From assembly GCA_002352365.1 (NCBI GenBank), contig DEIJ01000066.1, positions 2,658-9,247 on the forward strand: a stretch of DNA of 6,590 nucleotides. Reading direction: 5' to 3'. The position numbers were made by a program, and so were the translations under genes. This document shows, one piece after another, positions 1-5,402 of the stretch; the first letter of the stretch is position 1, and each line of letters starts with the position of its first letter. Under the pieces are notes generated by a model. It was not told the DNA's origin. It worked only from the letters and a program-made list of their open reading frames with translations, and ran no database searches. The DNA comes from Dehalococcoidia bacterium UBA2777. Lineage in GTDB: Bacteria; Chloroflexota; Dehalococcoidia; UBA2247; UBA2777.

Positions 1-64
1 AAAGGCCCTTTGATGACAGGCTTGTTTATCTTTATCCCTTGTGGTGCCGATGGCAATCGGCATG

Positions 65-140
65 GTTGATTGCGAGGAGCGTAGTGACGAAGCAATCCCA
101 AGGATAGCTATCAGATTGCTTCGCTTCGCTCGCAATGACA
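65..140. repeat. Imperfect inverted repeat (MITE/REP-like dyad element)
   Basis: The left arm at 69-97 begins ATTGCGAG and ends GAAGCAATC. The right arm at 114-136 begins GATTGCTTCG and ends CTCGCAAT, so it is the reverse complement of the left arm with a few changes and a small length difference. A perfect 10-base palindrome, GATAGCTATC (103-112), sits between the arms, so the whole unit can fold as a long hairpin. Elements of this wording are common intergenic repeats in several anaerobic bacterial groups. It lies downstream of the minus-strand operon, where it could act as a 3' stem-loop; that role is inference. Confidence 0.75.
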
Positions 141-236
141 GCGAGAATATATTTACACTGCACCGCTTTGGATTCTCCGAATCAGATACGGACCTCTCAA
201 ACTCGGGCGGAAAATCGTCAGACTCCCTGGGGCAGT

Positions 237-1277
237 CTAGTAGGCAGCGCGTTTAATAGCTTCCGTCCATTTGAGATATGTGGGATAATCTATATACTCT
301 TTTCGTTTGAGGTATTTTTCGACGGGGATAACATTCTCTCTTTTTTTGTCTATCTCATCACGCACGATCATACTAAATGCATTGCTGCTGCCTGAGCCAT
401 AGGAGCTAAGCAATATGCTCTCACCAGGCTTTGCCTTGTCCAAGACCGCGGCTAGGCCAACAAACGCTGAACTTGAGCCCAGATCCCCAAAAAGTGGAAT
501 AATTGTTCCTGAAGCTAGCTGCTCGCGTTTTACCCCCAAACTTCGAGCCGCTAAGCCAGGAAGTCTTGGATCCGGCTGTTGGAAAACCACGTAAGTGAAA
601 TCCTCACCTTTCCTCTGTAACTTTTCCATAAGGCCTTTGCTCGCCTCTACCACATGTTTTTGATAACCATATTCTCTATCAAATCTGTAATCGAAATAGT
701 TCGATACGGTAGGATCAGATGTTGACCTCCACCTATCGGTGACCAATGTGGAATAAGTATGTACACCCTCAATATCAGCTATTGTTTTTTCGGTCCCGAT
801 AACAAAAGCCGCTGCTCCAGCGCCAAAGCTTACTTCCCCTTCTGAACCAGGGGCAGTAGCTCTATCCTCTGTGCCAACAACTACTCCATATCTGATTCTT
901 TTCGCTTCAATAGCATCCAGACACCCCAAGAGTGCCATCGCGGCTGCATTAAGAGAGCCGCAATAGTCTATCATGGTTGTTTCAGGACTCATTTCCAATG
1001 CTTCAGCCAAAACAGGTGATAGGGTTCTTTCAATGTAAGGTGAAGAGCTAGTTCCAATATACATCGCTCCTATCTGTGATGGATCAATCCCGGCATGTCT
1101 GATTGCCTTCTCACTCGCGTCAACAGCCATGGTAATAATATCCTCATCTGCGGCACAAATCGACTTCTCCCCTCTTGCCTCTCTAGCAGCAGCACTACCA
1201 GCCCATACCCTAGTAGGATCTTCTACCTTAAGTCGGGGCTTAGGGATATAAACCCCGTAGCCAACGATGCCAGCCAT
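237..1277 (-). CDS. HMG-CoA synthase-fold protein (KAS III/HMGCS superfamily), atypical active site
   Basis: This 346-residue protein has the length and layout of archaeal-type 3-hydroxy-3-methylglutaryl-CoA synthase, a cytosolic thiolase-fold enzyme that condenses acetyl-CoA with acetoacetyl-CoA. Family signs are the N-terminal GIVGYGVYIPK segment, the nucleophile region around Cys106 (IDYCGSLNAAAM), the FGAGAAAFVIG strand (151-161), VVFQQP (230-235), GLAAVLD (274-280) and YGSGSSNAFS (293-302). Cys106 is present. Where archaeal enzymes read SESHPY with the catalytic Glu, this protein reads TSSSPY (Ser77), and where they read FHQP with the catalytic His it reads FQQP (Gln233). The Asn of the usual GNTYSGAS segment is Asp265. 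It is therefore probably not a true HMG-CoA synthase; a different acyl transfer or a structural role in a DUF35/thiolase complex is more likely (inference). The start is secure: AAAGGAGG lies five bases before the ATG. It is the last gene of the operon, 179 bases after the preceding thiolase. Confidence 0.88.
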   Translation of the reverse strand: MAGIVGYGVYIPKPRLKVEDPTRVWAGSAAAREARGEKSICAADEDIITMAVDASEKAIRHAGIDPSQIGAMYIGTSSSPYIERTLSPVLAEALEMSPETTMIDYCGSLNAAAMALLGCLDAIEAKRIRYGVVVGTEDRATAPGSEGEVSFGAGAAAFVIGTEKTIADIEGVHTYSTLVTDRWRSTSDPTVSNYFDYRFDREYGYQKHVVEASKGLMEKLQRKGEDFTYVVFQQPDPRLPGLAARSLGVKREQLASGTIIPLFGDLGSSSAFVGLAAVLDKAKPGESILLSSYGSGSSNAFSMIVRDEIDKKRENVIPVEKYLKRKEYIDYPTYLKWTEAIKRAAY

Positions 1278-1325
1278 GTGAACCTCCTTTAATTATAGTA
1301 TCTTGCAAAAATCTTCGCACAAACT

Positions 1326-1398
1326 CCTCTCCCTTGACGGGAGAGGGAAGAAAGGGTGAATTCCCCCTCCCTCTAACTCCCTCCCGCCAGGGGAGGGA
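1326..1398. repeat. Double GC-rich hairpin repeat inside the operon
   Basis: Two perfect hairpins stand side by side in the gap between the second thiolase gene and the HMGCS-like gene. The first pairs CCTCTCCC (1326-1333) with GGGAGAGG (1339-1346) around a five-base loop. The second pairs TCCCTCCC (1378-1385) with GGGAGGGA (1391-1398) around GCCAG. The wording matches an intergenic repeat type seen in many Chloroflexota and Desulfobacterota genomes (recollection, not searched). Neither stem is followed by a T-run on the minus strand, so a simple intrinsic terminator is not indicated. It may attenuate transcription or protect mRNA ends. Confidence 0.75.
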
Positions 1399-1422
1399 AG
1401 ATTGTGAGCATTTACGCGGTTA

Positions 1423-1451
1423 GCTATAATTTGGAGCGCCTGGGCTGTAAA
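1423..1451 (-). promoter_or_regulatory. Possible internal promoter for the HMGCS-like gene
   Basis: Read on the minus strand, TTTACA (1451-1446) is followed after 17 bases by TATAGC (1428-1423). These match the sigma-70 -35 and -10 consensus at five and four of six positions. The -35 element lies just past the thiolase stop codon and both elements precede the hairpin repeat, so transcripts starting here would still cross the repeat. It could give the last gene of the operon its own expression. This is a pattern match only; such matches occur by chance. Confidence 0.25.
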
Positions 1452-1456
1452 AGGAA

Positions 1457-2647
1457 TTATGCGGAGCGAGACAGGATAGTAACACAAGAGTCGGCGAATC
1501 CTGCACCTCCCACATTATGCTGCAGGGCTATTCCACGGTCGATCTTGACCTGCCGTTCTCCCGCTTCCTCTCGTAGTTGCCAGAAACACTCGCAGATTTG
1601 AAATAGGCCGGTTGCCCCTATGGGATGGCCATGCGTCTTAAGTCCCCCGCTAGGCCCTACCGGAATCCTGCCCCCAATATCAAACTCTCCTTCCATAACC
1701 AGTGGGCCGGCTCCCCCTTTCTTACAAAATCCAATATCCTCGATGTTCAGTAGCTCGGTATTGGTGAAGCAATCATGGGTTTCGGCGAGGTCCACCTCCG
1801 CTGGCTTCACCCCGGCCATCTCAAACGCACCTCTAGCTGCCCTGATGGTAGCGGGCAGCTCAATAAAATTAGCCTTATCCCAATAAAGCGCATAATCTAC
1901 CCCAACATTGCTCCCCAAAACATAAACCGGCTTATCAGTGTACTTCTTGGCTAGATCAGCGCGACATAATATCGCCGCAGCGGCGCCATCGGTTTGAGGA
2001 CAGCAATCCAAAAGATGTAACGGCCAGCAAACCAGAGGGCTTTTAAGCACCTCCTCTATAGTCACTTCATGGCGATAGTAGGCATATGGACATCGCTTTC
2101 CATTACGATGGTTTTTGACCGCCACTCGAGCGAACATCTCCATGGTATATCCAAATTCATACATCTGTCTTGTGGCATAGAGTGCCTGTGTTGCCGGAGC
2201 TGTCATCCCCCAGATCCAGTACGGATTAAAGCCTAATAGCTCACCCCCCAGAGGCATTAAAAGATCTGAGGCTGTCTTCTCTGTCATCTTCTCTGCCCCC
2301 AGCGCTATAACCACATCATATAGCCCGGTAGCAATTCCAATGACTGCTTGCCTCAAGGTATCGCCCCCGGTAATGCAACCATCGCAAACCCTGGTTATAG
2401 GGATGTCAGCATTCCCCATCTGGGTGGTTAGCCATGAGCCACTCATCCCACCAGGGATAAGCAGATCCATGCCAATGCTTCCTATCCAGCCAGCTTTAAT
2501 CTCCTTAGGGTCAATTCCCTTATCAACGCTTTTGACACAGTTTATAAATACCTCCTGAGCCAGATCCTCTACGCTCTTGTCATATAATCCCCCGAAGGGG
2601 GTCATTGCCGTGCCTATAATAGCAACTTTCCCTTTTATCGATTCCAC
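1457..2647 (-). CDS. Thiolase family protein, SCP-x type (second tandem copy)
   Basis: This 396-residue thiolase belongs to the SCP2/SCP-x and archaeal acetoacetyl-CoA thiolase group, which form or cleave beta-ketoacyl-CoA by Claisen chemistry in the cytosol. Visible landmarks are the nucleophile Cys91 in GCITGGDTLR, HDCFTNTE (His291), GGLKTHGHPIGATG (335-347, His341) and the C-terminal LQHNVGGAG (375-383). The HN form replaces the CxG motif of classical thiolases, as is usual in the SCP-x group. I chose the GTG at 2647. An ATG lies 18 bases upstream, but the Shine-Dalgarno AAGGGGGG falls between that ATG and the GTG, and the GTG start gives exactly the length and first residues (xESI-GKVAIIG) of the tandem paralogue. 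About 70% of residues match that paralogue by hand count. The substrate is unknown. The neighbours suggest it works with the DUF35 protein and the HMGCS-like protein. Confidence 0.9.
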   Translation of the reverse strand: MESIKGKVAIIGTAMTPFGGLYDKSVEDLAQEVFINCVKSVDKGIDPKEIKAGWIGSIGMDLLIPGGMSGSWLTTQMGNADIPITRVCDGCITGGDTLRQAVIGIATGLYDVVIALGAEKMTEKTASDLLMPLGGELLGFNPYWIWGMTAPATQALYATRQMYEFGYTMEMFARVAVKNHRNGKRCPYAYYRHEVTIEEVLKSPLVCWPLHLLDCCPQTDGAAAAILCRADLAKKYTDKPVYVLGSNVGVDYALYWDKANFIELPATIRAARGAFEMAGVKPAEVDLAETHDCFTNTELLNIEDIGFCKKGGAGPLVMEGEFDIGGRIPVGPSGGLKTHGHPIGATGLFQICECFWQLREEAGERQVKIDRGIALQHNVGGAGFADSCVTILSRSA

Positions 2648-2653
2648 TTTGTT

Positions 2654-2661
2654 CCCCCCTT
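2654..2661 (-). promoter_or_regulatory. Ribosome binding site that decides a GTG start
   Basis: AAGGGGGG on the minus strand ends six bases before the GTG at 2647. An in-frame ATG at 2665 would place this site inside the coding region and has no comparable leader of its own, so GTG is the better start. Confidence 0.7.
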
Positions 2662-2717
2662 GCATAGTCTACAGCTAACAGCATTTTGTCTTTCGGCTGC
2701 AGGCAGTAAACTTCAAA

Positions 2718-3908
2718 TTATGGATTCCGAGAGGTGATAGTGACACAGGAAACACCAAACCCTGCTCCACCCACATTATGCTGTAGTGCGATGCCGTTTT
2801 TAAGTTTCACCTGTCGATCCCCCGCTTCCTCTCGTAGCTGCCAGAAGCACTCGCAGATCTGTGATATGCCGGTTGCTGCTATAGGATGACCATGTGCCTT
2901 AAGCCCTCCGCTGGGCTGTATTGGGAGTGGGCCGTCAATATCAAAGTATCCTTCCATGAGTCGTGGGCCACCCTCTCCCTTCTTACAAAAGCCAATATCT
3001 TCGTAGTTCATTACCTCAGTATTGGTGAAGCAATCGTGGACCTCGGCAAAATCCACTTCCTCTCGTTTTATACCGGCCATATCAAATGCGCCGTTAGCCG
3101 CTCTAACCGTAGCCAACATCTCAATAAAGTTGTGCTTATCCCAATAAAATGAGTGATCTAGTCCAACATGGGTCCCTAAAACATAAACCGGCTTATCGGT
3201 ATAATTTTTGGCCAGATCGGCACGACATACTATCACTGCTGCGGCACCATCAGTTTGAGGACAGCAATCCAAAAGATGTAACGGCCAGCAAACCATGGGG
3301 CTTCTCAACACATCCTCAATAGTCACCTCATATCGATAGTGGGCAAACGGACAGAGCTTTCCATTATGATGGTTTTTGACCGCAACTCTGGCGAACGTCT
3401 CCATGGTATATCCCAATTCGTACATCTGCCTGGTAGCGTAAACTGCTTGCATCGCCGGAGCGGTTGAACCCCAGGTCCAAGAAGGATGGCCACCTAGTCC
3501 GATAGTTCCCAGGGCAATCAACGACTCTGTGCCCGGCTTCTCCCGCATCTTCTCTGCACCTAGGGCTAGAACCACATCATACATCCCAGAGGCAACTCCA
3601 AAGATGGCATGTCTCAAGGTATCACTCCCCGTAGGGCAGCCGCTCTCAATTCTGGTTATCGGAATCCCAGTATTCCCTATCTGAGTAGCCAGCCATGAAC
3701 CACTCATTGCCCCAGCACCAAATAGGCGGCCCAGGTTCCCCAGCCATGCCGCCTTAATATCCTTTTTAGGCTCGATCCCTTTATCCACACTTTTTATACA
3801 ATTTATATATGTCTCCTGAGCCATGTCCTCCATGCTCTTCTCAAAATGCTCCCCGAAAGGAATCATCCCCACACCTATGATGGCAACTTTGCCTCTTATT
3901 GACTCCAT
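2718..3908 (-). CDS. Thiolase family protein, SCP-x type (first tandem copy)
   Basis: This 396-residue paralogue of the next gene in the operon has the same landmarks at the same residue numbers: nucleophile Cys91 in GCPTGSDTLR, His291 in HDCFTNTE, His341 in KAHGHPIAATG and His377 in LQHNVGGAG. It therefore looks catalytically complete. It differs from its twin mainly at 50-67, 125-150 and 314-331, and in Ala344 where the twin and most thiolases have Gly after GHPI. It begins at ATG with AGGAGGGG just upstream, one base after the stop codon of the DUF35 gene, so the two are surely co-translated. Seventy bases separate its stop from the GTG of the second copy. DUF35 proteins are required partners of such thiolases in archaeal acetoacetyl-CoA thiolase and in BbsAB. 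The reaction is a CoA-thioester condensation or cleavage of unknown substrate. The two copies may form a heteromer or serve different chain types (inference). Confidence 0.9.
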   Translation of the reverse strand: MESIRGKVAIIGVGMIPFGEHFEKSMEDMAQETYINCIKSVDKGIEPKKDIKAAWLGNLGRLFGAGAMSGSWLATQIGNTGIPITRIESGCPTGSDTLRHAIFGVASGMYDVVLALGAEKMREKPGTESLIALGTIGLGGHPSWTWGSTAPAMQAVYATRQMYELGYTMETFARVAVKNHHNGKLCPFAHYRYEVTIEDVLRSPMVCWPLHLLDCCPQTDGAAAVIVCRADLAKNYTDKPVYVLGTHVGLDHSFYWDKHNFIEMLATVRAANGAFDMAGIKREEVDFAEVHDCFTNTEVMNYEDIGFCKKGEGGPRLMEGYFDIDGPLPIQPSGGLKAHGHPIAATGISQICECFWQLREEAGDRQVKLKNGIALQHNVGGAGFGVSCVTITSRNP

Positions 3909-3909
3909 C

Positions 3910-4314
3910 CTACCCCTCCTCTACTAGCCTAACCTTATAACCATACATAGCTATTCCCCTACTAGTGAGTATTTTCCTAAGCACAAGCTCAACTTTTGCC
4001 CCTATCTTTACATCTTCAGGTTTGGCCACTTCGGTGAATAAGCCTTGAAACTTCCCCCCTCCTTCCAGATCAACTATAGCTATAGGAGCTGGCGGCTCAA
4101 TCTCTGGGGGTAAGACATAGTTTATGCAATAAGTATGCACCGTGCCCTTTTTACTGAGTTTATGATTCTCAGTGTTAAAACTGCCACATTTGGGGCACAC
4201 CTTCCTCCGCGGATAGGTAATATGACCACAGTCCTTACATCTCATCCCAATGAGCCTGTACACCTCAGGATTTAACCTCCAATGCACTGGAGATGGCGGA
4301 GCAGGCATAGTCAT
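3910..4314 (-). CDS. DUF35 zinc-ribbon/OB-fold protein (thiolase partner)
   Basis: This small protein of 134 residues has the two-part build of the DUF35 family. A rubredoxin-like zinc ribbon carries CxxC pairs MRCKDCG and KVCPKCG near residues 26-29 and 40-43. An OB-fold follows (about 56-134, with GTVHTYCINY, PIAIVDLEGGGKFQG and GAKVELVL). In archaea such a protein bridges acetoacetyl-CoA thiolase and HMG-CoA synthase and helps form a shared CoA site; BbsA and PhlB play similar partner roles in bacteria. It is the first gene of the operon and ends one base before the first thiolase ATG. I chose the ATG at 4314, six bases after AGGAGGT. A TTG one codon upstream (4317) is too close to that site, and the ATG at 4308 is too far. 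Family membership is clear; the complex it serves is inferred from its neighbours. Confidence 0.9.
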   Translation of the reverse strand: MTMPAPPSPVHWRLNPEVYRLIGMRCKDCGHITYPRRKVCPKCGSFNTENHKLSKKGTVHTYCINYVLPPEIEPPAPIAIVDLEGGGKFQGLFTEVAKPEDVKIGAKVELVLRKILTSRGIAMYGYKVRLVEEG

Positions 4315-4377
4315 CAAAGCACCTCCTATTTCTGATTTTGATTAGATGAACCGCTGCATCCCTTAAAGATTACTAGC

Positions 4378-4406
4378 AACTTACTACAACTCTTATTAGT
4401 TGTCAA
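4378..4406 (-). promoter_or_regulatory. Candidate promoter of the DUF35-thiolase-HMGCS-like operon
   Basis: On the minus strand a perfect TTGACA (4406-4401) is followed after 17 bases by TAAGTT (4383-4378), a weak -10. It lies about 65 bases upstream of the first start codon. The -35 element overlaps the left arm of the inverted repeat that may be the operator. The -35 is strong and the -10 poor, so an activator or a different start is possible. Confidence 0.4.
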
Positions 4407-4436
4407 GACGACAACCCCCACTTGACAAATCTTGAC
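4399..4436. promoter_or_regulatory. Candidate operator: CTTGAC repeats in the divergent control region
   Basis: TTGTCAAG (4400-4407) and CTTGACAA (4421-4428) form a perfect 8-base inverted repeat with a 13-base spacer. A further CTTGAC (4431-4436) repeats the right arm exactly ten bases, one helical turn, later. The left arm also sits in a shorter dyad, GTTGTC (4399-4404) with GACAAC (4410-4415). Short repeated half-sites at helical spacing are what ribbon-helix-helix dimers commonly bind, and such a regulator is encoded 54 bases away. Binding is inferred. Confidence 0.5.
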
Positions 4437-4462
4437 CTTTGTGATGAAAAAGTTGGTGTAAA
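4422..4462 (+). promoter_or_regulatory. Candidate promoter of the RHH-PAS regulator gene
   Basis: TTGACA (4422-4427) and TTGACC (4432-4437) are both possible -35 elements. The best downstream -10 is TGTAAA (4457-4462), preceded by TGG as an extended -10, 19 bases after TTGACC. The spacing is long and the match moderate. The elements lie inside the repeated CTTGAC sites, which would fit autoregulation. Confidence 0.3.
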
Positions 4463-4489
4463 AAAATTACAAACCCTTGGGAGGTAGAT

Positions 4490-5299
4490 ATGACTCCGGA
4501 TAAGAAGGTAGGGCGCCCGAAGAGGTTAGGGGGGAGCAAAAGAACCGAAAGAGTGGTGGCTATGCTTACCCCTGAGGAAAAGGAACAACTTGAACGATTT
4601 ACCGACAAGCGGACCATGTCCATATCGGGAGCGTTACGAGAGGCTGGTAGCATTCTTTATAAGCTATCTCCTGAGGATGAAGAGGGGAGGAGGCATGCTA
4701 AAGTAAGCCGGATAGAATCCCTGGCCAAAGAGATCGCCAACGGGGTGAGAGAGAAGGAATTCGAAATCCCCATTGAGTTGAAAGGGACAATAAAGAAGGT
4801 TGGTGATGAGTATATCTTCACTGGGCTCGCTCGAGAGTTCCCCAAGAGGGAGATAGCCATGAAGCTATTGGAAGAATTGGAGGAAAAGTGCCGGCTTTTG
4901 ATGGAGAGTCCTCCCGGAGTGATGTTTATTCTTCAGGCTGACAGGTTAAAATACATCGACTTAAGGCGAGGTCTGCATGGATACGAGATGGAAAGGCTAC
5001 TAAGTGAGCCAATCTTTGACCTGGCTCATCCAGATGATAGGGCTCTGGTTGAGGAAAGAGCTCAGAGAATAATGAAGGGTGAAGAAGTTCCCCAGGACTA
5101 TGTGTTTAGAGGTTTGGGAAAGAATGGAGAGGTTATCGATCTACATATTTCATCAATTCGGGTGGAATATGAAGGCTGCCCGGCAATTGCCGGTAGCCTG
5201 ATAAATATCACCGACCTGGAGGATTTAGAGCAAGGCATCAGAGAATTGAAAGCATTAGTAGATACTCTCTCGAATGGCGCGGATAGCAAAGAATCCTAG
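4490..5299 (+). CDS. Ribbon-helix-helix/PAS-domain transcriptional regulator
   Basis: This 269-residue protein joins two domains. Residues 7-16 are a basic arm (GRPK, AT-hook-like). Residues 18-58 fit an RHH/CopG-type DNA-binding fold: a short strand RVVAMLT, the helix PEEKEQLERFTDK, a turn, then the helix ISGALREAGSILYKL. A charged linker (60-133) is probably partly helical. Residues 135-245 look like a PAS domain, with VMFILQADRLKYIDL, a GYEMERLL helix, the HPDDRALVEE segment typical of PAS folds, GKNGEVIDLHISSI and GSLINITDLEDLEQG, which leads into a C-terminal signalling helix. PAS domains sense small ligands, redox state or light; no cofactor residue is obvious here. No kinase or other output domain is present, so this looks like a one-component cytosolic regulator. 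GGGAGGT stands four bases before the ATG. It is divergent from the thiolase operon and is the best candidate to control it and itself (inference). Confidence 0.8.
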   Translation: MTPDKKVGRPKRLGGSKRTERVVAMLTPEEKEQLERFTDKRTMSISGALREAGSILYKLSPEDEEGRRHAKVSRIESLAKEIANGVREKEFEIPIELKGTIKKVGDEYIFTGLAREFPKREIAMKLLEELEEKCRLLMESPPGVMFILQADRLKYIDLRRGLHGYEMERLLSEPIFDLAHPDDRALVEERAQRIMKGEEVPQDYVFRGLGKNGEVIDLHISSIRVEYEGCPAIAGSLINITDLEDLEQGIRELKALVDTLSNGADSKES

Positions 5300-5326
5300 C
5301 AGGCTCAATGGGCTGGTCCTGCAGGA

Positions 5327-5355
5327 TGGAAAGGTGTTGGCGGTGTAGTGATAAT
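5327..5355 (+). promoter_or_regulatory. Possible promoter of the LuxE-like gene
   Basis: TGGAAA (5327-5332) is followed after 17 bases by GATAAT (5350-5355), matching the sigma-70 consensus at four and five of six positions. It lies in the 103-base gap after the regulator gene and about 50 bases before the LuxE-like ATG, which would allow separate expression. A perfect palindrome TCCTGCAGGA (5317-5326) directly abuts it and could be a binding site; this is a pattern match only. Confidence 0.35.
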
Positions 5356-5402
5356 AAGCATCAGGATTTCATACTACAAAACTAATAGAAGGAGGTGACT
5401 TT

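Noticed and set aside
41..256. Plus-strand open frame of 71 codons at the left end
   Set aside because: Its peptide (CEERSDEAIP, LLRFARND) is the usual translation of the inverted repeat at 65-140. There is no ribosome binding site, and its end overlaps the real HMGCS-like gene.
237..1277. Calling this gene a true HMG-CoA synthase of a mevalonate pathway
   Set aside because: The catalytic Glu and His positions read Ser77 and Gln233, and no other mevalonate gene is in the window, so only the fold-level name is supported.
1326..1398. CRISPR array or intrinsic terminator
   Set aside because: There are only two different hairpins with no regular repeat-spacer pattern, and no T-run follows either stem on the transcribed strand.
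1293..1487. Minus-strand open frame of 64 codons between the thiolase and HMGCS-like genes
   Set aside because: It mostly translates the hairpin repeat (LPSPGGRELEGGG, PLPSRERS) and overlaps the end of the thiolase gene. No family resemblance.
4396..4653. Minus-strand open frame across the divergent control region
   Set aside because: It runs opposite to the regulator gene, covers the promoter region and has no family features; it is a shadow.
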